A DNA stretch of 46,591 nt from K189A clade bacterium (GTDB lineage: Bacteria; Pseudomonadota; Gammaproteobacteria; Pseudomonadales; Azotimanducaceae), in assembly GCA_902565895.1 (NCBI GenBank), contig CACFGV010000015.1:1-46591 (forward strand). Reading direction: 5' to 3'. Under the pieces are notes generated by a model that saw only the letters and a program-made list of their open reading frames with translations, had not been told where the DNA came from and made no database searches. Positions 35,125-44,552 of this stretch are shown piece after piece (the first letter of the stretch is position 1; each line of letters begins with the position of its first letter). Made by a program: the position numbers and the translations under genes.

Positions 35125-36321
35125 CTATAAAACTTCAAATAAGCCCGCAGCACCCATGCCGCCGCCGATGCACATGGTAGAGACCACGTACTTGGCACCC
35201 CGGCGCTTACCTTCGATGAGCGCATGGGCCACCATACGTGATCCTGACATACCGTAGGGGTGACCGATGGAAATAGCGCCGCCATTCACGTTCAAAAGTT
35301 CATCAGGAATACCCAACTTGTCGCGACAATATACAACCTGAACAGCAAACGCTTCGTTAAGCTCCCACAAACCAATGTCGTCCATAGTGAGGCCGTTCTT
35401 TTCCAACAGTTTAGGAATAGCAAACACCGGACCAATGCCCATCTCGTCAGCCTGGGTACCCGCAACGGCCATACCGCGATAGGCACCCAAGGGTTGCACA
35501 CCACGTTGTTCCGCCACCTTGGCTTCCATCAATACACAAGCAGATGCGCCATCAGACAGTTGAGACGCATTACCTGCGGTCACATGTTTGCCTTCTTTGA
35601 TGACTTGACCTCCACTGAATACCGGTTGCAGACCTGCCAGACTCTCGTAGGTAGTACCCGGCCGGTTGCCTTCGTCTTTATCCAGGGTCATTTCGATTTC
35701 GTTGACCTCGCCAGTCTCTTTATTCATGAGCTTCATAACCGAGGGCAGAGGAACGATTTCGTCGTCAAAGGCCCCAGCTTGTTGAGCCGCCGCTGTGCGT
35801 GCTTGAGATTGCGCTGCGTACTGATCTTGGTCATCACGACTTACGCCATAGCGCTCGCCCACGACTTCTGCGGTTTCTAACATCGCCATGTAAAGACCCG
35901 GCTGATTTTGCAGCAACCAAGGACTTGGTGTAGTGAACATATCGCCGGTTTGGTTGGTAGAAATGGACTCAACGCCACCACCAATAGCCACATCCATGCC
36001 ATCACTAATGATTTGTTTGGCCGCAATGCCGATGGCCATCATGCCAGAGGAACACTGGCGATCGATGCTCTGGCCGGGCACTGTATCCGGCAGACCCGCT
36101 TCCAGCAAACACTGCCGGGCGGTGTTGAAGGCGCTGCTGCCCATCTGTAAGGCGGCACCCATAATGACGTCTTCTACCTCACCGGCCTCTACGCCCGCAC
36201 GCTCAACAGCATGCTTAATGGCATGAGCGCCCAGGCTCTGACCAAGAGTGTTATTGAATGCACCACGATAGGCTTTACCAATGGGTGTACGAGCGGTTGA
36301 AACAATGACTGCTTCGCGCAT
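35125..36321 (-). CDS. Acetyl-CoA acyltransferase (thiolase)
   Basis: A 398-residue type I/II thiolase that cleaves 3-ketoacyl-CoA with CoA, or condenses two acyl-CoAs. Nucleophile Cys90 lies in [12 protein letters not shown]. The His loop is [17 protein letters not shown] and the C-terminal base Cys is in [17 protein letters not shown]. The ATG at 36321 has GGAGG 5 nt upstream; an in-frame start at 36333 is less likely. It follows the NMO-type gene by 27 nt on the same strand, pointing to a beta-oxidation-like unit. Confidence 0.95.
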   Translation of the reverse strand: MREAVIVSTARTPIGKAYRGAFNNTLGQSLGAHAIKHAVERAGVEAGEVEDVIMGAALQMGSSAFNTARQCLLEAGLPDTVPGQSIDRQCSSGMMAIGIAAKQIISDGMDVAIGGGVESISTNQTGDMFTTPSPWLLQNQPGLYMAMLETAEVVGERYGVSRDDQDQYAAQSQARTAAAQQAGAFDDEIVPLPSVMKLMNKETGEVNEIEMTLDKDEGNRPGTTYESLAGLQPVFSGGQVIKEGKHVTAGNASQLSDGASACVLMEAKVAEQRGVQPLGAYRGMAVAGTQADEMGIGPVFAIPKLLEKNGLTMDDIGLWELNEAFAVQVVYCRDKLGIPDELLNVNGGAISIGHPYGMSGSRMVAHALIEGKRRGAKYVVSTMCIGGGMGAAGLFEVL

Positions 36322-36348
36322 AGGAACCTCCAAATAATGATTAGTTTT

Positions 36349-37326
36349 CTAGGCCGCTGAAAATTGCGTCAGGCGCTGAGTAATCAGGGCATCCGCTTCA
36401 CTCATAATGCGGTCAACAAGTTCTTGCACCGTTGGAATGTCATACACCAACCCAGCAACCATGCCGCAAGACCATGCTCCTGCTTCCATGGTGCCGTTCT
36501 GCATAATCTTCGGATACACGCCAGCAACTTCGCCGGCAATGTCCTCAAACTTCAGATCAGCCCCCATCGCTTTTTCTTTCTCCAACAGGCGCTCTACTGC
36601 CTCGTTGGTCAGTACTCTTTCAGTATTGCGCAAGGGTCGCATCACTAAACGAGTATCTAATTCTGATGCCGCCAAGATTGCCTGTTTAACGTTCTCATGC
36701 ACGGGCGCTTCTTTCGTAGCAATAAAGCGCGTACCCATATTCATGCCTTCCGCGCCCATGGCCAGCGAGGCAACCAAAGAACGCGCATCCGCCATGCCCC
36801 CAGACGCGACAAAGGGAATCTCCAATTCGTCGGCGGCTCGTGGTAGTAGGATAAAATTAGGAATGTCGTCCTCACCGGGGTGACCACCACACTCAAAACC
36901 GTCAACGGATACGGCATCGCAGCCAATATCCTGAGCCTTTAGCGAGTGTCGTACGCTGGTGCACTTATGAATCACTTTGACGCCTGCATCTTGTAACTGC
37001 GGCAGCCATTTCGCCGGATTGTTGCCGGCGGTCTCAACCACCTTGACGCCGCTGTCGACAATAGTCTGCACCAAGCCCGGGTAGTCTGGTGGCGTGACAG
37101 AGGGCAAAAACGTCAGATTCACTCCGAAGGGTTTGTCGGTCATATCGCGGCAGCGCGCAATCTCATTTGCCAATTTTTCCGGTGTGCCCTGGGTTAAGCC
37201 TGTAATGATGCCCAGCCCGCCAGCATTCGAGACAGCAGCGGCCATTTCAGCCAAGCCAACATAGTGCATGCCACCCTGAATAATTGGGTGTTCAATACCA
37301 AAGAGTTCGGTAATCCGAGTTTTCAT
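36349..37326 (-). CDS. NMO-type FMN-dependent oxidoreductase
   Basis: A 325-residue TIM-barrel flavoprotein of the nitronate monooxygenase/2-nitropropane dioxygenase group. LFGIEHPIIQGGMHYVGLAE, GVNLTFLPSVTPP, AVSVDGFECGGHPGEDD (FMN-binding) and PFVASGGMADARSL are the family blocks. Members include true nitronate oxygenases and, in steroid-degrading bacteria, IpdC-like ring-opening reductases, so the function is open. The ATG at 37326 is preceded by GAGGT. It is probably co-transcribed with the thiolase gene, which favours a CoA-ester or ring-opening role, though this is inference. Confidence 0.87.
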   Translation of the reverse strand: MKTRITELFGIEHPIIQGGMHYVGLAEMAAAVSNAGGLGIITGLTQGTPEKLANEIARCRDMTDKPFGVNLTFLPSVTPPDYPGLVQTIVDSGVKVVETAGNNPAKWLPQLQDAGVKVIHKCTSVRHSLKAQDIGCDAVSVDGFECGGHPGEDDIPNFILLPRAADELEIPFVASGGMADARSLVASLAMGAEGMNMGTRFIATKEAPVHENVKQAILAASELDTRLVMRPLRNTERVLTNEAVERLLEKEKAMGADLKFEDIAGEVAGVYPKIMQNGTMEAGAWSCGMVAGLVYDIPTVQELVDRIMSEADALITQRLTQFSAA

Positions 37327-37528
37327 CGTGACCTCTTGTGTCGAAGTGTTAAGTAGTGTCGTGTAGCGCGCAGTCGAGGGATCGCAGATTTTGATAGTAG
37401 TCATTAGTCGCTTATGACTTATATCTGTCATCCCTTACCAACGCGCCGGACACGTTAACCGAATTAGCCCACAACTGCATCGTTCTGGATCTGCACAGCA
37501 AAGGCCGGAAAGAACTGCGGCGGTTGAC

Positions 37529-38452
37529 TTAGTCGACGAGTAACTGTCGCATCTGCACATCCGTCATGGTCACGCCACCACATACGATGACCAAAATCGA
37601 TTCCGCGCTTTGCAGATGTTTCGAAGATTCAGTTACAGCAGCCAGCGCGGCACCACAGGCGGGTTCAACCAGCAGACGGTGGTCCTGCAGTAAGCGCTCA
37701 CAGGCAATTAACGCAGCGGCGTCGCTGACCACCTCGCTGATCACCGGATGTTGATCTGCCCAAGTCAGGGCTTGATCGCAGACCTGCCGCGCACCTAGGG
37801 ATGATGCAATGCTGGTTATCGCGGGTAAGCGTACCGCCCTACCCGCAGCGCGGGCAGCGGCAAAGGATTCGGCACCCTCGGTTTCCATGGCCAATACCGG
37901 TACATCGTGCCAACCGACTCGTTGCATGCCCTCAACTGCGCCGCAGAGCAGACCACCACCGCCTACGGACAACACAACCACACTGGGTTTAATCCCGCAC
38001 TGCACCACTTCGTAAATCAAGCTGCTATGACCCTGCCAAAGCAACGGATGATCAAATGGATGAATAAATGCCTCATCCCAAGCAAGGGATTCCTGCACAT
38101 AGGCATTGGCTTCAAACCAGGATTCGCCGTGCACAATAAGCTCGGCACCCTCGGCACGTATAAGTTGCCGGGCCACTTCTGATGTCGTCTCTGGCACCAC
38201 CACCCGCACAGGAACACCCAACTTACGGCCGACATAAGCAACAGCAATACCCGCATTACCACCAGAGGAAGAGACAAAACCACGCGCGCCTCTGGCTAAT
38301 TCTTGTTGGCACAGCAATGACACACCGCGCAATTTAAATGAACCTGATGGCTGCAATGCCTCCAGCTTCAGCCACACGGGCTTACCTGCCGTTAATGACA
38401 AAGGTTCAGACAGGAGCGTTGGCGTTTCAATATACAGATTCGACATATACAT
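37529..38452 (-). CDS. PLP-dependent threonine/serine dehydratase-like protein
   Basis: A 307-residue fold-type II PLP enzyme. PSGSFKLRGV holds the PLP-binding Lys (about residue 40). SSSGGNAGIAVAYVGRKLGV is the Asn-containing loop, VLSVGGGGLLCG the glycine-rich phosphate-binding loop, and VIVCGGV the C-terminal block. It deaminates serine or threonine or a related beta-hydroxy amino acid. The start is ambiguous: ATG at 38452 or 38446, or TTG at 38461, none with a clear ribosome site. It is divergent from the YghU-like GST gene. Confidence 0.88.
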   Translation of the reverse strand: MYMSNLYIETPTLLSEPLSLTAGKPVWLKLEALQPSGSFKLRGVSLLCQQELARGARGFVSSSGGNAGIAVAYVGRKLGVPVRVVVPETTSEVARQLIRAEGAELIVHGESWFEANAYVQESLAWDEAFIHPFDHPLLWQGHSSLIYEVVQCGIKPSVVVLSVGGGGLLCGAVEGMQRVGWHDVPVLAMETEGAESFAAARAAGRAVRLPAITSIASSLGARQVCDQALTWADQHPVISEVVSDAAALIACERLLQDHRLLVEPACGAALAAVTESSKHLQSAESILVIVCGGVTMTDVQMRQLLVD

Positions 38453-38648
38453 ATTCAGCAAAGTTGGAAACGATAAGCATCAGTTGCAGCAAAGCCCATT
38501 GTCTGGCTTGCATTAACCAATTCCCAGAACTATTTCGTTTTTTTAACCGAGATCGCGTCCCAGTTACCGAATACCAGCGCTGGACAAGCAACCTCATAAA
38601 TGAGGATTATTCGCCGTCCGATCCGACTCATCACAGCAAGGAATCACC

Positions 38649-39506
38649 ATGGCCGAGCAAGACAGCTATATCCCCCCCAAAGTTTGGAAGTGGAACAAAG
38701 AAAGCGGCGGACGCTTTGCCAACATCAATCGCCCGATTGCCGGCCCCACCCACGAGCAAGACCTTCCGGCGGGTGAGCATGATCTACAGCTACATTCACT
38801 GGCCACTCCGAATGGGGTAAAGGTCACGGTATTGTTAGAGGAGCTTTTAGAGCTGGGTATTGAAGCCGCGGAATACGACGCATATACGATCAATATTGGC
38901 GAAGGTCAGCAGTTCAGCAGCGGTTTTGTTGAGATCAACCCCAACTCAAAAATCCCAGCGCTTTTGGACCGCGGCACCACACCACCCACACGAGTGTTTG
39001 AATCTGGCGCCATCCTGGTTTACCTGGCTGAAAAGTTTGGTCATTTCTTGCCAACCGAGCCCAGCGCCCGCGCTGAGTGTATGTCTTGGTTATTCTGGCA
39101 GATGGGCAGCGCGCCATACCTCGGCGGCGGATTCGGCCACTTTTACGCCTACGCACCTACGAAAATCGAATACTGTATTGACCGTTATGCCATGGAAGTA
39201 AAACGCCAGTTAGATGTATTGGATCGGTGCCTGAGCGAACGCCGCTACCTATGCGGGGACGAGTACACCATAGCCGACATGGCGAACTACGCTTGGTACG
39301 GCGCATTAGCTCAAGGCAAACTGTACGGCTCGGGGGAGTTCTTGGACGTCGCCAGCTATACCCACGTCATTCGTTGGGCCAATGAGATTGAAGCACGGCC
39401 AGCTGTTGAACGCGGCCGTCGAGTGAACCGACCTTGGGGACCTGAAGAAACTCGCGTTGTTGAACGCCACAGCGCCAAGGACTTTGAAATAAAAGGCGAG
39501 TCCTAG
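38649..39506 (+). CDS. yghU: Glutathione transferase, YghU-like
   Basis: A 285-residue nu-class GST. The N-terminal extension YIPPKVWKWNKESGGRFANI, NRPIAGPTHEQDLPAG and LQLHSLATPNGVKVTVLLEE, plus FVEINPNSKIPALLDR and FESGAILVYLAEKFG, are diagnostic of YghU and its relatives. These bind two glutathione molecules and reduce disulfides and organic peroxides. AAGGAATC lies just before the ATG. Its stop overlaps the stop of the small membrane gene on the other strand. Confidence 0.93.
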   Translation: MAEQDSYIPPKVWKWNKESGGRFANINRPIAGPTHEQDLPAGEHDLQLHSLATPNGVKVTVLLEELLELGIEAAEYDAYTINIGEGQQFSSGFVEINPNSKIPALLDRGTTPPTRVFESGAILVYLAEKFGHFLPTEPSARAECMSWLFWQMGSAPYLGGGFGHFYAYAPTKIEYCIDRYAMEVKRQLDVLDRCLSERRYLCGDEYTIADMANYAWYGALAQGKLYGSGEFLDVASYTHVIRWANEIEARPAVERGRRVNRPWGPEETRVVERHSAKDFEIKGES

Positions 39507-39703
39507 CGCCGCGAGATCAGGTGGCCGAGCCAGCCCACCGCTAACCCAAATACAACCAGTGTCATGGTGCCGTTGTACAGCATCGGCACCGTGGCGCGAA
39601 TTATCGTACCCACGTACAAATCTACGATCACGTTAACGTTGTCCAAAAGATAAACCCCAGGCACTAACAACAGCGCGCAACCCACAAAAGGCCCTCTGGC
39701 CAC
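39503..39703 (-). CDS. Small two-helix membrane protein, possibly truncated
   Basis: A 66-residue mostly hydrophobic protein: CALLLVPGVYLLDNVNVIVD then MLYNGTMTLVVFGLAVGWLG, each long enough to cross the membrane, ending in basic LISRR. I do not recognise the family. The only start available is GTG at 39703, without a ribosome site, and it lies inside the reading frame of the DUF3667-like gene running the other way. Both genes may have lost their 5' ends at a junction near 39.69-39.70 kb. Its 3' end overlaps the GST stop by 4 nt. Confidence 0.45.
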   Translation of the reverse strand: MARGPFVGCALLLVPGVYLLDNVNVIVDLYVGTIIRATVPMLYNGTMTLVVFGLAVGWLGHLISRR

Positions 39704-40563
39704 TGCTCAGCGAGGTAGCAGAAGAAACCTTCGAGGTAGATGGTCGTCTAATTCGGACAATCAAACTGTTATTCAGCAAACCGGGATTTCTGGCAGCGGA
39801 GTTTTCCGCTAACCGGCGCGCTAGGTATCTGTCGCCTTTTCGCCTGTATCTGTTCAGCAGTCTGCTTTTCTTCTTCCTAGCCCAAGTTTTTACAGATGGC
39901 TTTAGCCAAGAAATTCGCATTTCACAAGACGGCGACCCAACAGCTCAAGCAATTGTAATCAGTGACCCGATAACGAACCAGTTTAAGAGCATGGTCAGTC
40001 CAGAACTGCATTATCAAGTAGACACAGTGCTTAGCCGCGACACTGCCGCTGCTAATGTACTTAAAGAGGTGATCGTCATCGCGACTGAGGAACTGGGGTT
40101 TTTGAGCAAACAGAGCGCGACAGCACAATTCATCCGCGATCAGATCGTCATCATTCTTTATGACCCCAATGAACTGGCTCAGGGCTTCTTACAAAACGTT
40201 CCTTTAGCAATGGTCTTTCTACTCCCTGCTTTCGCGCTGCTTGTTAAACTGATTTTCCGCCGTCCTCACCGATACTTTGTCGAGCACTTGGTATTTGCAT
40301 TGCACGTGCACAACACCGCGTTTTTAATGTTCATGCTCCTCACACCTATACCCCAGAGCATGGACCAGACGCCTGTAGGCGATGTTGTTGAGACCGGGTT
40401 TTACCTGGCTTTTTCAGTGCACGGCTACTTGGCTTTGCGCCGTTACTATGACTACAGCCCAGGCCATACCCTGTTCCGTTATGCGCTTCTACTGCTCGCT
40501 TATTGGGCCGCGATGATCCCAACGCTGCTCAGTATCGGATTGATCACGTTTATAACGTTGTAA
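39637..40563 (+). pseudogene. DUF3667-like membrane protein, start missing
   Basis: The frame is open from a stop at 39634 to 40563, and no ATG, GTG or TTG occurs in it before the ATG at 39991. Yet clear family sequence begins around 39700: LLSEVAEETFEVDGRL, TIKLLFSKPGFLAAEFSANR and ARYLSPFRLYLFSSLLFFFL match the conserved N-terminal half of DUF3667 proteins. A loop and four hydrophobic helices follow. The N-terminal zinc-ribbon (two CxxC) expected in this family is absent. So the gene is 5'-truncated or uses an unusual start. If translated only from 39991 it would lose the most conserved region. A hairpin follows the stop. Confidence 0.7.
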
Positions 40564-40568
40564 GCGTC

Positions 40569-40596
40569 AGGCTGGCTTCTTAGGCTGTGCCAGCCT
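40569..40596. terminator. Hairpin between convergent DUF3667-like and ABM genes
   Basis: AGGCTGGC (40569-40576) and GCCAGCCT (40589-40596) are perfect 8-nt inverted arms with a 12-nt loop. It lies just after the stop at 40563 and reaches into the last codons of the convergent ABM gene, so it could serve both directions. T tracts are weak. Confidence 0.5.
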
Positions 40597-40882
40597 CTAC
40601 TAGTCGGTAATGCTCTACCGTTGGGAACGGGTCGTAAAAAGGATGTAAGGCTTTGCGCCAATGCTGGTATTGGGGTGAGTTGCGAAAGCCCTCGGTATGA
40701 TCTTCCAGTTTGCGCCATTGCACCAACAAGATGTAGCGGTTGGACACCTCCATACAATGACGAAGCTCATGGCTCAAGTAACCGTCAATGCTACGCAGGT
40801 AACGCTGAGCGTCTGCAAATGCCGCTTCAAATTCAGACTCTCGCCCAGCAACGACATTCAGTATGGCCACTTCCAAAATCAT
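40580..40882 (-). CDS. ABM-family monooxygenase-like protein
   Basis: A 100-residue ferredoxin-like alpha/beta protein of the antibiotic-biosynthesis-monooxygenase type: LEVAILNVVAGRESEFEAAF, YLSHELRHCMEVSNRYILLV and QWRKLEDHTEGFRNSPQY. Members act on quinols or polyketide-like aromatics, or detoxify, as small dimers. It starts 6 nt after the double DsbA-like gene and is probably the last gene of the PQQ-acylase operon. It is unlike the other ABM protein of the window beyond the fold. Confidence 0.83.
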   Translation of the reverse strand: MILEVAILNVVAGRESEFEAAFADAQRYLRSIDGYLSHELRHCMEVSNRYILLVQWRKLEDHTEGFRNSPQYQHWRKALHPFYDPFPTVEHYRLVEAGTA

Positions 40883-40888
40883 TTTGGG

Positions 40889-42223
40889 TTAGTTCTGCTG
40901 AGCGGCTTGAAGACGAGCGCGCAACAGTGGTAAGTGCTGACGACCCTGAAAAGGTTCTTCGCCCAGCAAATAAGTTGGGCTGGTAGTCACCCCTTTTGCC
41001 CGCAGTTCTTCAAGGTTTGCTGCAGCGCGGTCTGCGCCGTCAGCGGCCGCAAAATCTCTGAAACCGGCAACGCTAAGCTGCAACTCCTTTAGCACGGCTT
41101 CAATGTCGTCTAAATCATCGATACCTTGTTGCTGCTGCCAATAGCGAGCGAATACCGCCTGCACATACCCATCACATTCTGCCTGGTGTTGCCTAACCCA
41201 TAGCAGGCCAATGGCAGCCGCATCGCTACGATGGCTATCAAATAAATCGTGCAACAGATGCGGCGCATAGCGCTGCAGGTCATCCGCCACATAACGACCG
41301 CGAATGTACTTATGCAACGCACCTCGGTCAGCTTGCGCACCCGGATTTTTGGGTTCGCGCAGTGCTGGGACCTGCACAATCTGCCAATCCACATGAATAC
41401 CGAGTTCCTGGGCCATGTCTATAGTTGGTGCTAACGCCAAATAAGCACCTGGGCTCTTAAAGTCCACGCACACCGTCAACTCACTGACACCCGCATCTGC
41501 TTGCACGGCTCCACTTTCGTATTCCACATCCGGAGCTGGGCCTCGCTCGCCGGATAAATGCCAGGCAATACGCGGCAAGTGTTCACGACCAAAATAGCGG
41601 TGGGTCGACTGACCCTCTGGGGTTTGTACTAAATAAGTTGGCACCCCATATACCCCAGCAGCAAAGGTCGCTTGTTGGAATTCAGTGTTGAATGTTTGAC
41701 CCAGCCCAGTGGCATACTCGCGAAAACCGGTCACCTCAGCGCCGATGTCTTCGAGGATCGCTTCCACTACGTCCAACTGTTCAACATCTAACTCACGCTT
41801 CCAAAACGGTACATAAACGGCATCGATATAGCGCGCCAACAGACTGTCCGGCTGGCATTGTTCGACCAAACTTTCTTGTTGCTTTAGCCAAAACATACCA
41901 ATGGCCGGCAAATCAGTGTTCCAAATTTTCACCGTGCCGCGCACTGTCAAGGCGCGCAGATTGGCGTAACGGCGACAATCAAAATAGGCGTATTTGACCC
42001 CAGACCATTGCTCGGCCGAGCGCTTTTGCTCTTTGACCTCACCCGTCTTCGCGAGTTTGGCAGTGCCCAAATAACTGCCAATGTTTAGAACGAACGGGCG
42101 CCAATCGGCAACAACGCCCAGTTCGGCCAGCAAGTTACGCGTAGGCTCGATCGCAAGGTAAGCGTAGGGGCTTTTGAAATCGATATAGATGATAAGCGGT
42201 GCTGCAGATTCCAATGGCTGCAC
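40889..42223 (-). CDS. Double DsbA/HCCA-isomerase-like protein
   Basis: A 444-residue protein made of two homologous DsbA-fold domains. Residues 9-222 start YIDFKSPYAYLAIEPT and residues 248-444 start CVDFKSPGAYLALAPT. The 'DFKSPyAYLA' opening and the late GVPTYLV/GVTTSPTYLLG blocks fit the 2-hydroxychromene-2-carboxylate isomerase (kappa-GST-like) branch, which uses glutathione on aromatic catabolites. Neither domain has the CxxC of thiol oxidases. The GTG start at 42223 shares one base with the stop of the acylase gene. In-frame sequence further upstream lies within the acylase and is not used. Confidence 0.83.
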   Translation of the reverse strand: MQPLESAAPLIIYIDFKSPYAYLAIEPTRNLLAELGVVADWRPFVLNIGSYLGTAKLAKTGEVKEQKRSAEQWSGVKYAYFDCRRYANLRALTVRGTVKIWNTDLPAIGMFWLKQQESLVEQCQPDSLLARYIDAVYVPFWKRELDVEQLDVVEAILEDIGAEVTGFREYATGLGQTFNTEFQQATFAAGVYGVPTYLVQTPEGQSTHRYFGREHLPRIAWHLSGERGPAPDVEYESGAVQADAGVSELTVCVDFKSPGAYLALAPTIDMAQELGIHVDWQIVQVPALREPKNPGAQADRGALHKYIRGRYVADDLQRYAPHLLHDLFDSHRSDAAAIGLLWVRQHQAECDGYVQAVFARYWQQQQGIDDLDDIEAVLKELQLSVAGFRDFAAADGADRAAANLEELRAKGVTTSPTYLLGEEPFQGRQHLPLLRARLQAAQQN

Positions 42224-44370
42224 TATTCTTCTTCCCCTGGTTTGTAAGCTCGAGCTAAGTTCGCCAACAACGCGTCTTCGGCAAACAGCGGATCGTGCAA
42301 AATTTCTTTGGCGTAGTCGTCGGCCTGGTCGGCGTAATGGGGCGAGGCTTCGTCCAAGGTAGCACTGCCAAATTGATGAATACCTTGCACCTTTTGAGTG
42401 CCATCCGCCTCCCAAGAAACCAGGTAGTACAGACCATCGCCCGCCACGTTAGTGAGATAACCGTTTTCTTCGAGCCCGCGACCGTATATCGCCCGCAATA
42501 TGTCGGGCCCACCAGCTACGGGCAAGTTAAGTTCGCCGCGCACATGACGATTCACCTCGCCCCAAGGCGGATCGATACGGTCAAAAGCAGCCATAAGCTT
42601 TGCAACGCAACCGCTCAGCAGCTCGGCAATCTGCTGCCCACTGTGATCCGACCGGTCATCATCGCGTTCTGCCGCCAACAAGACACAGGTGCCTAGCGCC
42701 GCAGCATCGTTCTCTAGGTCTGTGCCAAAATCCCAACGCGCCAGCAATTGTTGCGCTTGAGTGAGCTGCGGCTCACTAAATTGCGCATCAGCAATCTGCT
42801 GTAAGTAGCTCACATAGGGTGTGTTCGGCGAATAATACTTATCGTGTTTAATCGCTGAAAATTCAGCCTCGGAAATTGGCCCTAGCTCGGCAAACAATTC
42901 TAATCCGCGCTGGGCACGGTTGGTCATATCCATCTGGAAACCATGCCCAGGTTTATAATTCTCCAGCTTCGGGTTATCCGCTTCGGCAGTGACATTAAAG
43001 GGCGTTTGATTCGCGCTGTGCACATACCCAGAGGCAGGATTAACAACCTGCGGCAGTTGGGAAAATCCCAAGGTCTCCTTCCAGATCAGTGACGAATCAT
43101 CACCGGGAAGATACTGACTCCAGTCATAACGAGGGTCGCGACGCGGCGTTAAAGAATTATGCAGAAACATGATGTTCCCTTCTTTGTCAGCATAGGCGAA
43201 GTTGAAACTGGCAAAGGACTTCATCGCCATCGCTTCTCGCCACTCGGAAAAGTTAGTGGCCCGATTCATGCGATACCACTGCTCAACTTGTCGCAGTTCT
43301 CCCATACCGGCATAACGAATCGCATAGGTTCCATGCTCAGTGCGCAATACCGGACCGTGTTCAGAGGCCAAAACTTCACGGCTCACCGTCCAAGGCAAGA
43401 ACCCCCACAAGGTGAGCTTTATATCGACTTCGTCGCGCTCCAAATCACGCCATTCGCCATCCAGCCGGTACTGGTACTCGTTGTCCGGATTAACCTCCAA
43501 TACATAAACATCTACCAGGTCGGGGCGATTTACCGTAGCCCCCCAAGCTATATTTTCAGTAAAGCCAACGCTGATGGATGGACTGCCGGGGAATAGCCCC
43601 CCCATGACGTTAAGCCCAGTTTTGCTTTGAATATGCGCTTCGTACCAAGCGACGGGACCGGTAGTGGGTTGATGAGAGTTGATGGCCAATCGAGTCGCGC
43701 CTTCTTCAGAAAAATGTGGCGCAATAGCGAACGCGTTAGAGCCGATAGGCAATCCACCCAGGGTAATTTCCTTCGCATCAGCCGGCACCGCCACCGCCTC
43801 ACTTGGCGTGCTGATATCACGTTGCCGCTCGGCCTTGTTGACCTCGCGTACCACACCATCAAAGCCATAGAACAGCAAATGCCGCAGCATATGACCAACC
43901 ACGACATCTTTTGCAGTAACCGGCAATTTACTTTCATCTACCTTGTCCGGATGCGTTGCAGCATAAAAATTTAAGCCGTCCGCGTAGGCTTCAACATAGG
44001 CACGGGTATCTGGACTCAGGTCCCACTTGTAGTTTTCATGTACGGTCTCCCAAAGACCTAACCACTTTACAAGATAGTCGGTCACCGCACCGTCCATACC
44101 CGAATAGACCGCGCTGTTACCACGATAAAAAGGCATAGCGTCTTCAATGAGCTGCCAGTTGTCCTCAGCTTGAGCGTAGGCAAAACCAAAAGCAGTGTCT
44201 GGATCTGTAGCACCCAAAACATGCGGCACACCGCGCACGTCGCGACGAATCACCACGTCATAGCGCTGATCTAGCTCGGCATAACTTTCGGCGTTGAAGT
44301 CATTTGTTTGGCAACCAGCAAGCGCCAAAAGCGCAAACCAACACAACCCAAGCCGAATCACAAAAGCCAT
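42223..44370 (-). CDS. Penicillin acylase family lipoprotein
   Basis: A 715-residue Ntn-hydrolase precursor. Residues 1-20 are a lipoprotein signal ending in LALAGC (Cys20), so it is anchored on the periplasmic side. The autocatalytic cleavage site is Gly210-Ser211 in GGLPIGSNAFAIAP, with Ser211 the nucleophile of the beta chain. INSHQPTTGPVAWYEAHIQS and PGSPSISVGFTENIAWGATV are typical of the family, which cleaves amides such as penicillins, acyl-homoserine lactones or other N-acyl compounds. The specific amide is unknown. GGAGTGAT precedes the ATG. It is the second gene of the PQQ-dehydrogenase operon. Confidence 0.92.
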   Translation of the reverse strand: MAFVIRLGLCWFALLALAGCQTNDFNAESYAELDQRYDVVIRRDVRGVPHVLGATDPDTAFGFAYAQAEDNWQLIEDAMPFYRGNSAVYSGMDGAVTDYLVKWLGLWETVHENYKWDLSPDTRAYVEAYADGLNFYAATHPDKVDESKLPVTAKDVVVGHMLRHLLFYGFDGVVREVNKAERQRDISTPSEAVAVPADAKEITLGGLPIGSNAFAIAPHFSEEGATRLAINSHQPTTGPVAWYEAHIQSKTGLNVMGGLFPGSPSISVGFTENIAWGATVNRPDLVDVYVLEVNPDNEYQYRLDGEWRDLERDEVDIKLTLWGFLPWTVSREVLASEHGPVLRTEHGTYAIRYAGMGELRQVEQWYRMNRATNFSEWREAMAMKSFASFNFAYADKEGNIMFLHNSLTPRRDPRYDWSQYLPGDDSSLIWKETLGFSQLPQVVNPASGYVHSANQTPFNVTAEADNPKLENYKPGHGFQMDMTNRAQRGLELFAELGPISEAEFSAIKHDKYYSPNTPYVSYLQQIADAQFSEPQLTQAQQLLARWDFGTDLENDAAALGTCVLLAAERDDDRSDHSGQQIAELLSGCVAKLMAAFDRIDPPWGEVNRHVRGELNLPVAGGPDILRAIYGRGLEENGYLTNVAGDGLYYLVSWEADGTQKVQGIHQFGSATLDEASPHYADQADDYAKEILHDPLFAEDALLANLARAYKPGEEE

Positions 44371-44464
44371 ACATCACTCCACAGCAACAAACCAATAAGC
44401 CGGCTAGCGTGCCATACCTGAGACCTGCTGGGAATGCGCCCCCGCCTTCGCAGGGGACCTTCCT

Positions 44465-44534
44465 CCGCAGGTCCTCTCACGAATCACTTGGTGCCGGAGC
44501 TTGCCCCGCAGGTCCTCTCACGAATCAGTTGGTG
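44465..44534. repeat. Pair of 29-nt direct repeats in an intergenic gap
   Basis: 44465-44493 and 44506-44534 each start CCGCAGGTCCTCTCACGAAT and differ at one base. They are 41 nt apart start to start. They fill much of the 185-nt gap between the PQQ dehydrogenase and the acylase genes, and similar partial sequence (GCAGGGGACCTTCC) lies just upstream. The origin is unknown; they may belong to a dispersed intergenic repeat. Confidence 0.8.
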
Positions 44535-44535
44535 G

Positions 44536-44552
44536 CGGGGGACAGGCCCCCG
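44536..44552. terminator. GC-rich hairpin after the PQQ dehydrogenase gene
   Basis: CGGGGG (44536-44541) and CCCCCG (44547-44552) pair around a 5-nt loop directly after the dehydrogenase stop (44556-44558). On the plus strand TTTT follows. On the minus strand, the direction of the gene, there is no T tract, and the CCCCC just before the stop could pair with the same GGGGG, giving alternative structures. It may reduce rather than block read-through into the acylase gene. Confidence 0.45.
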
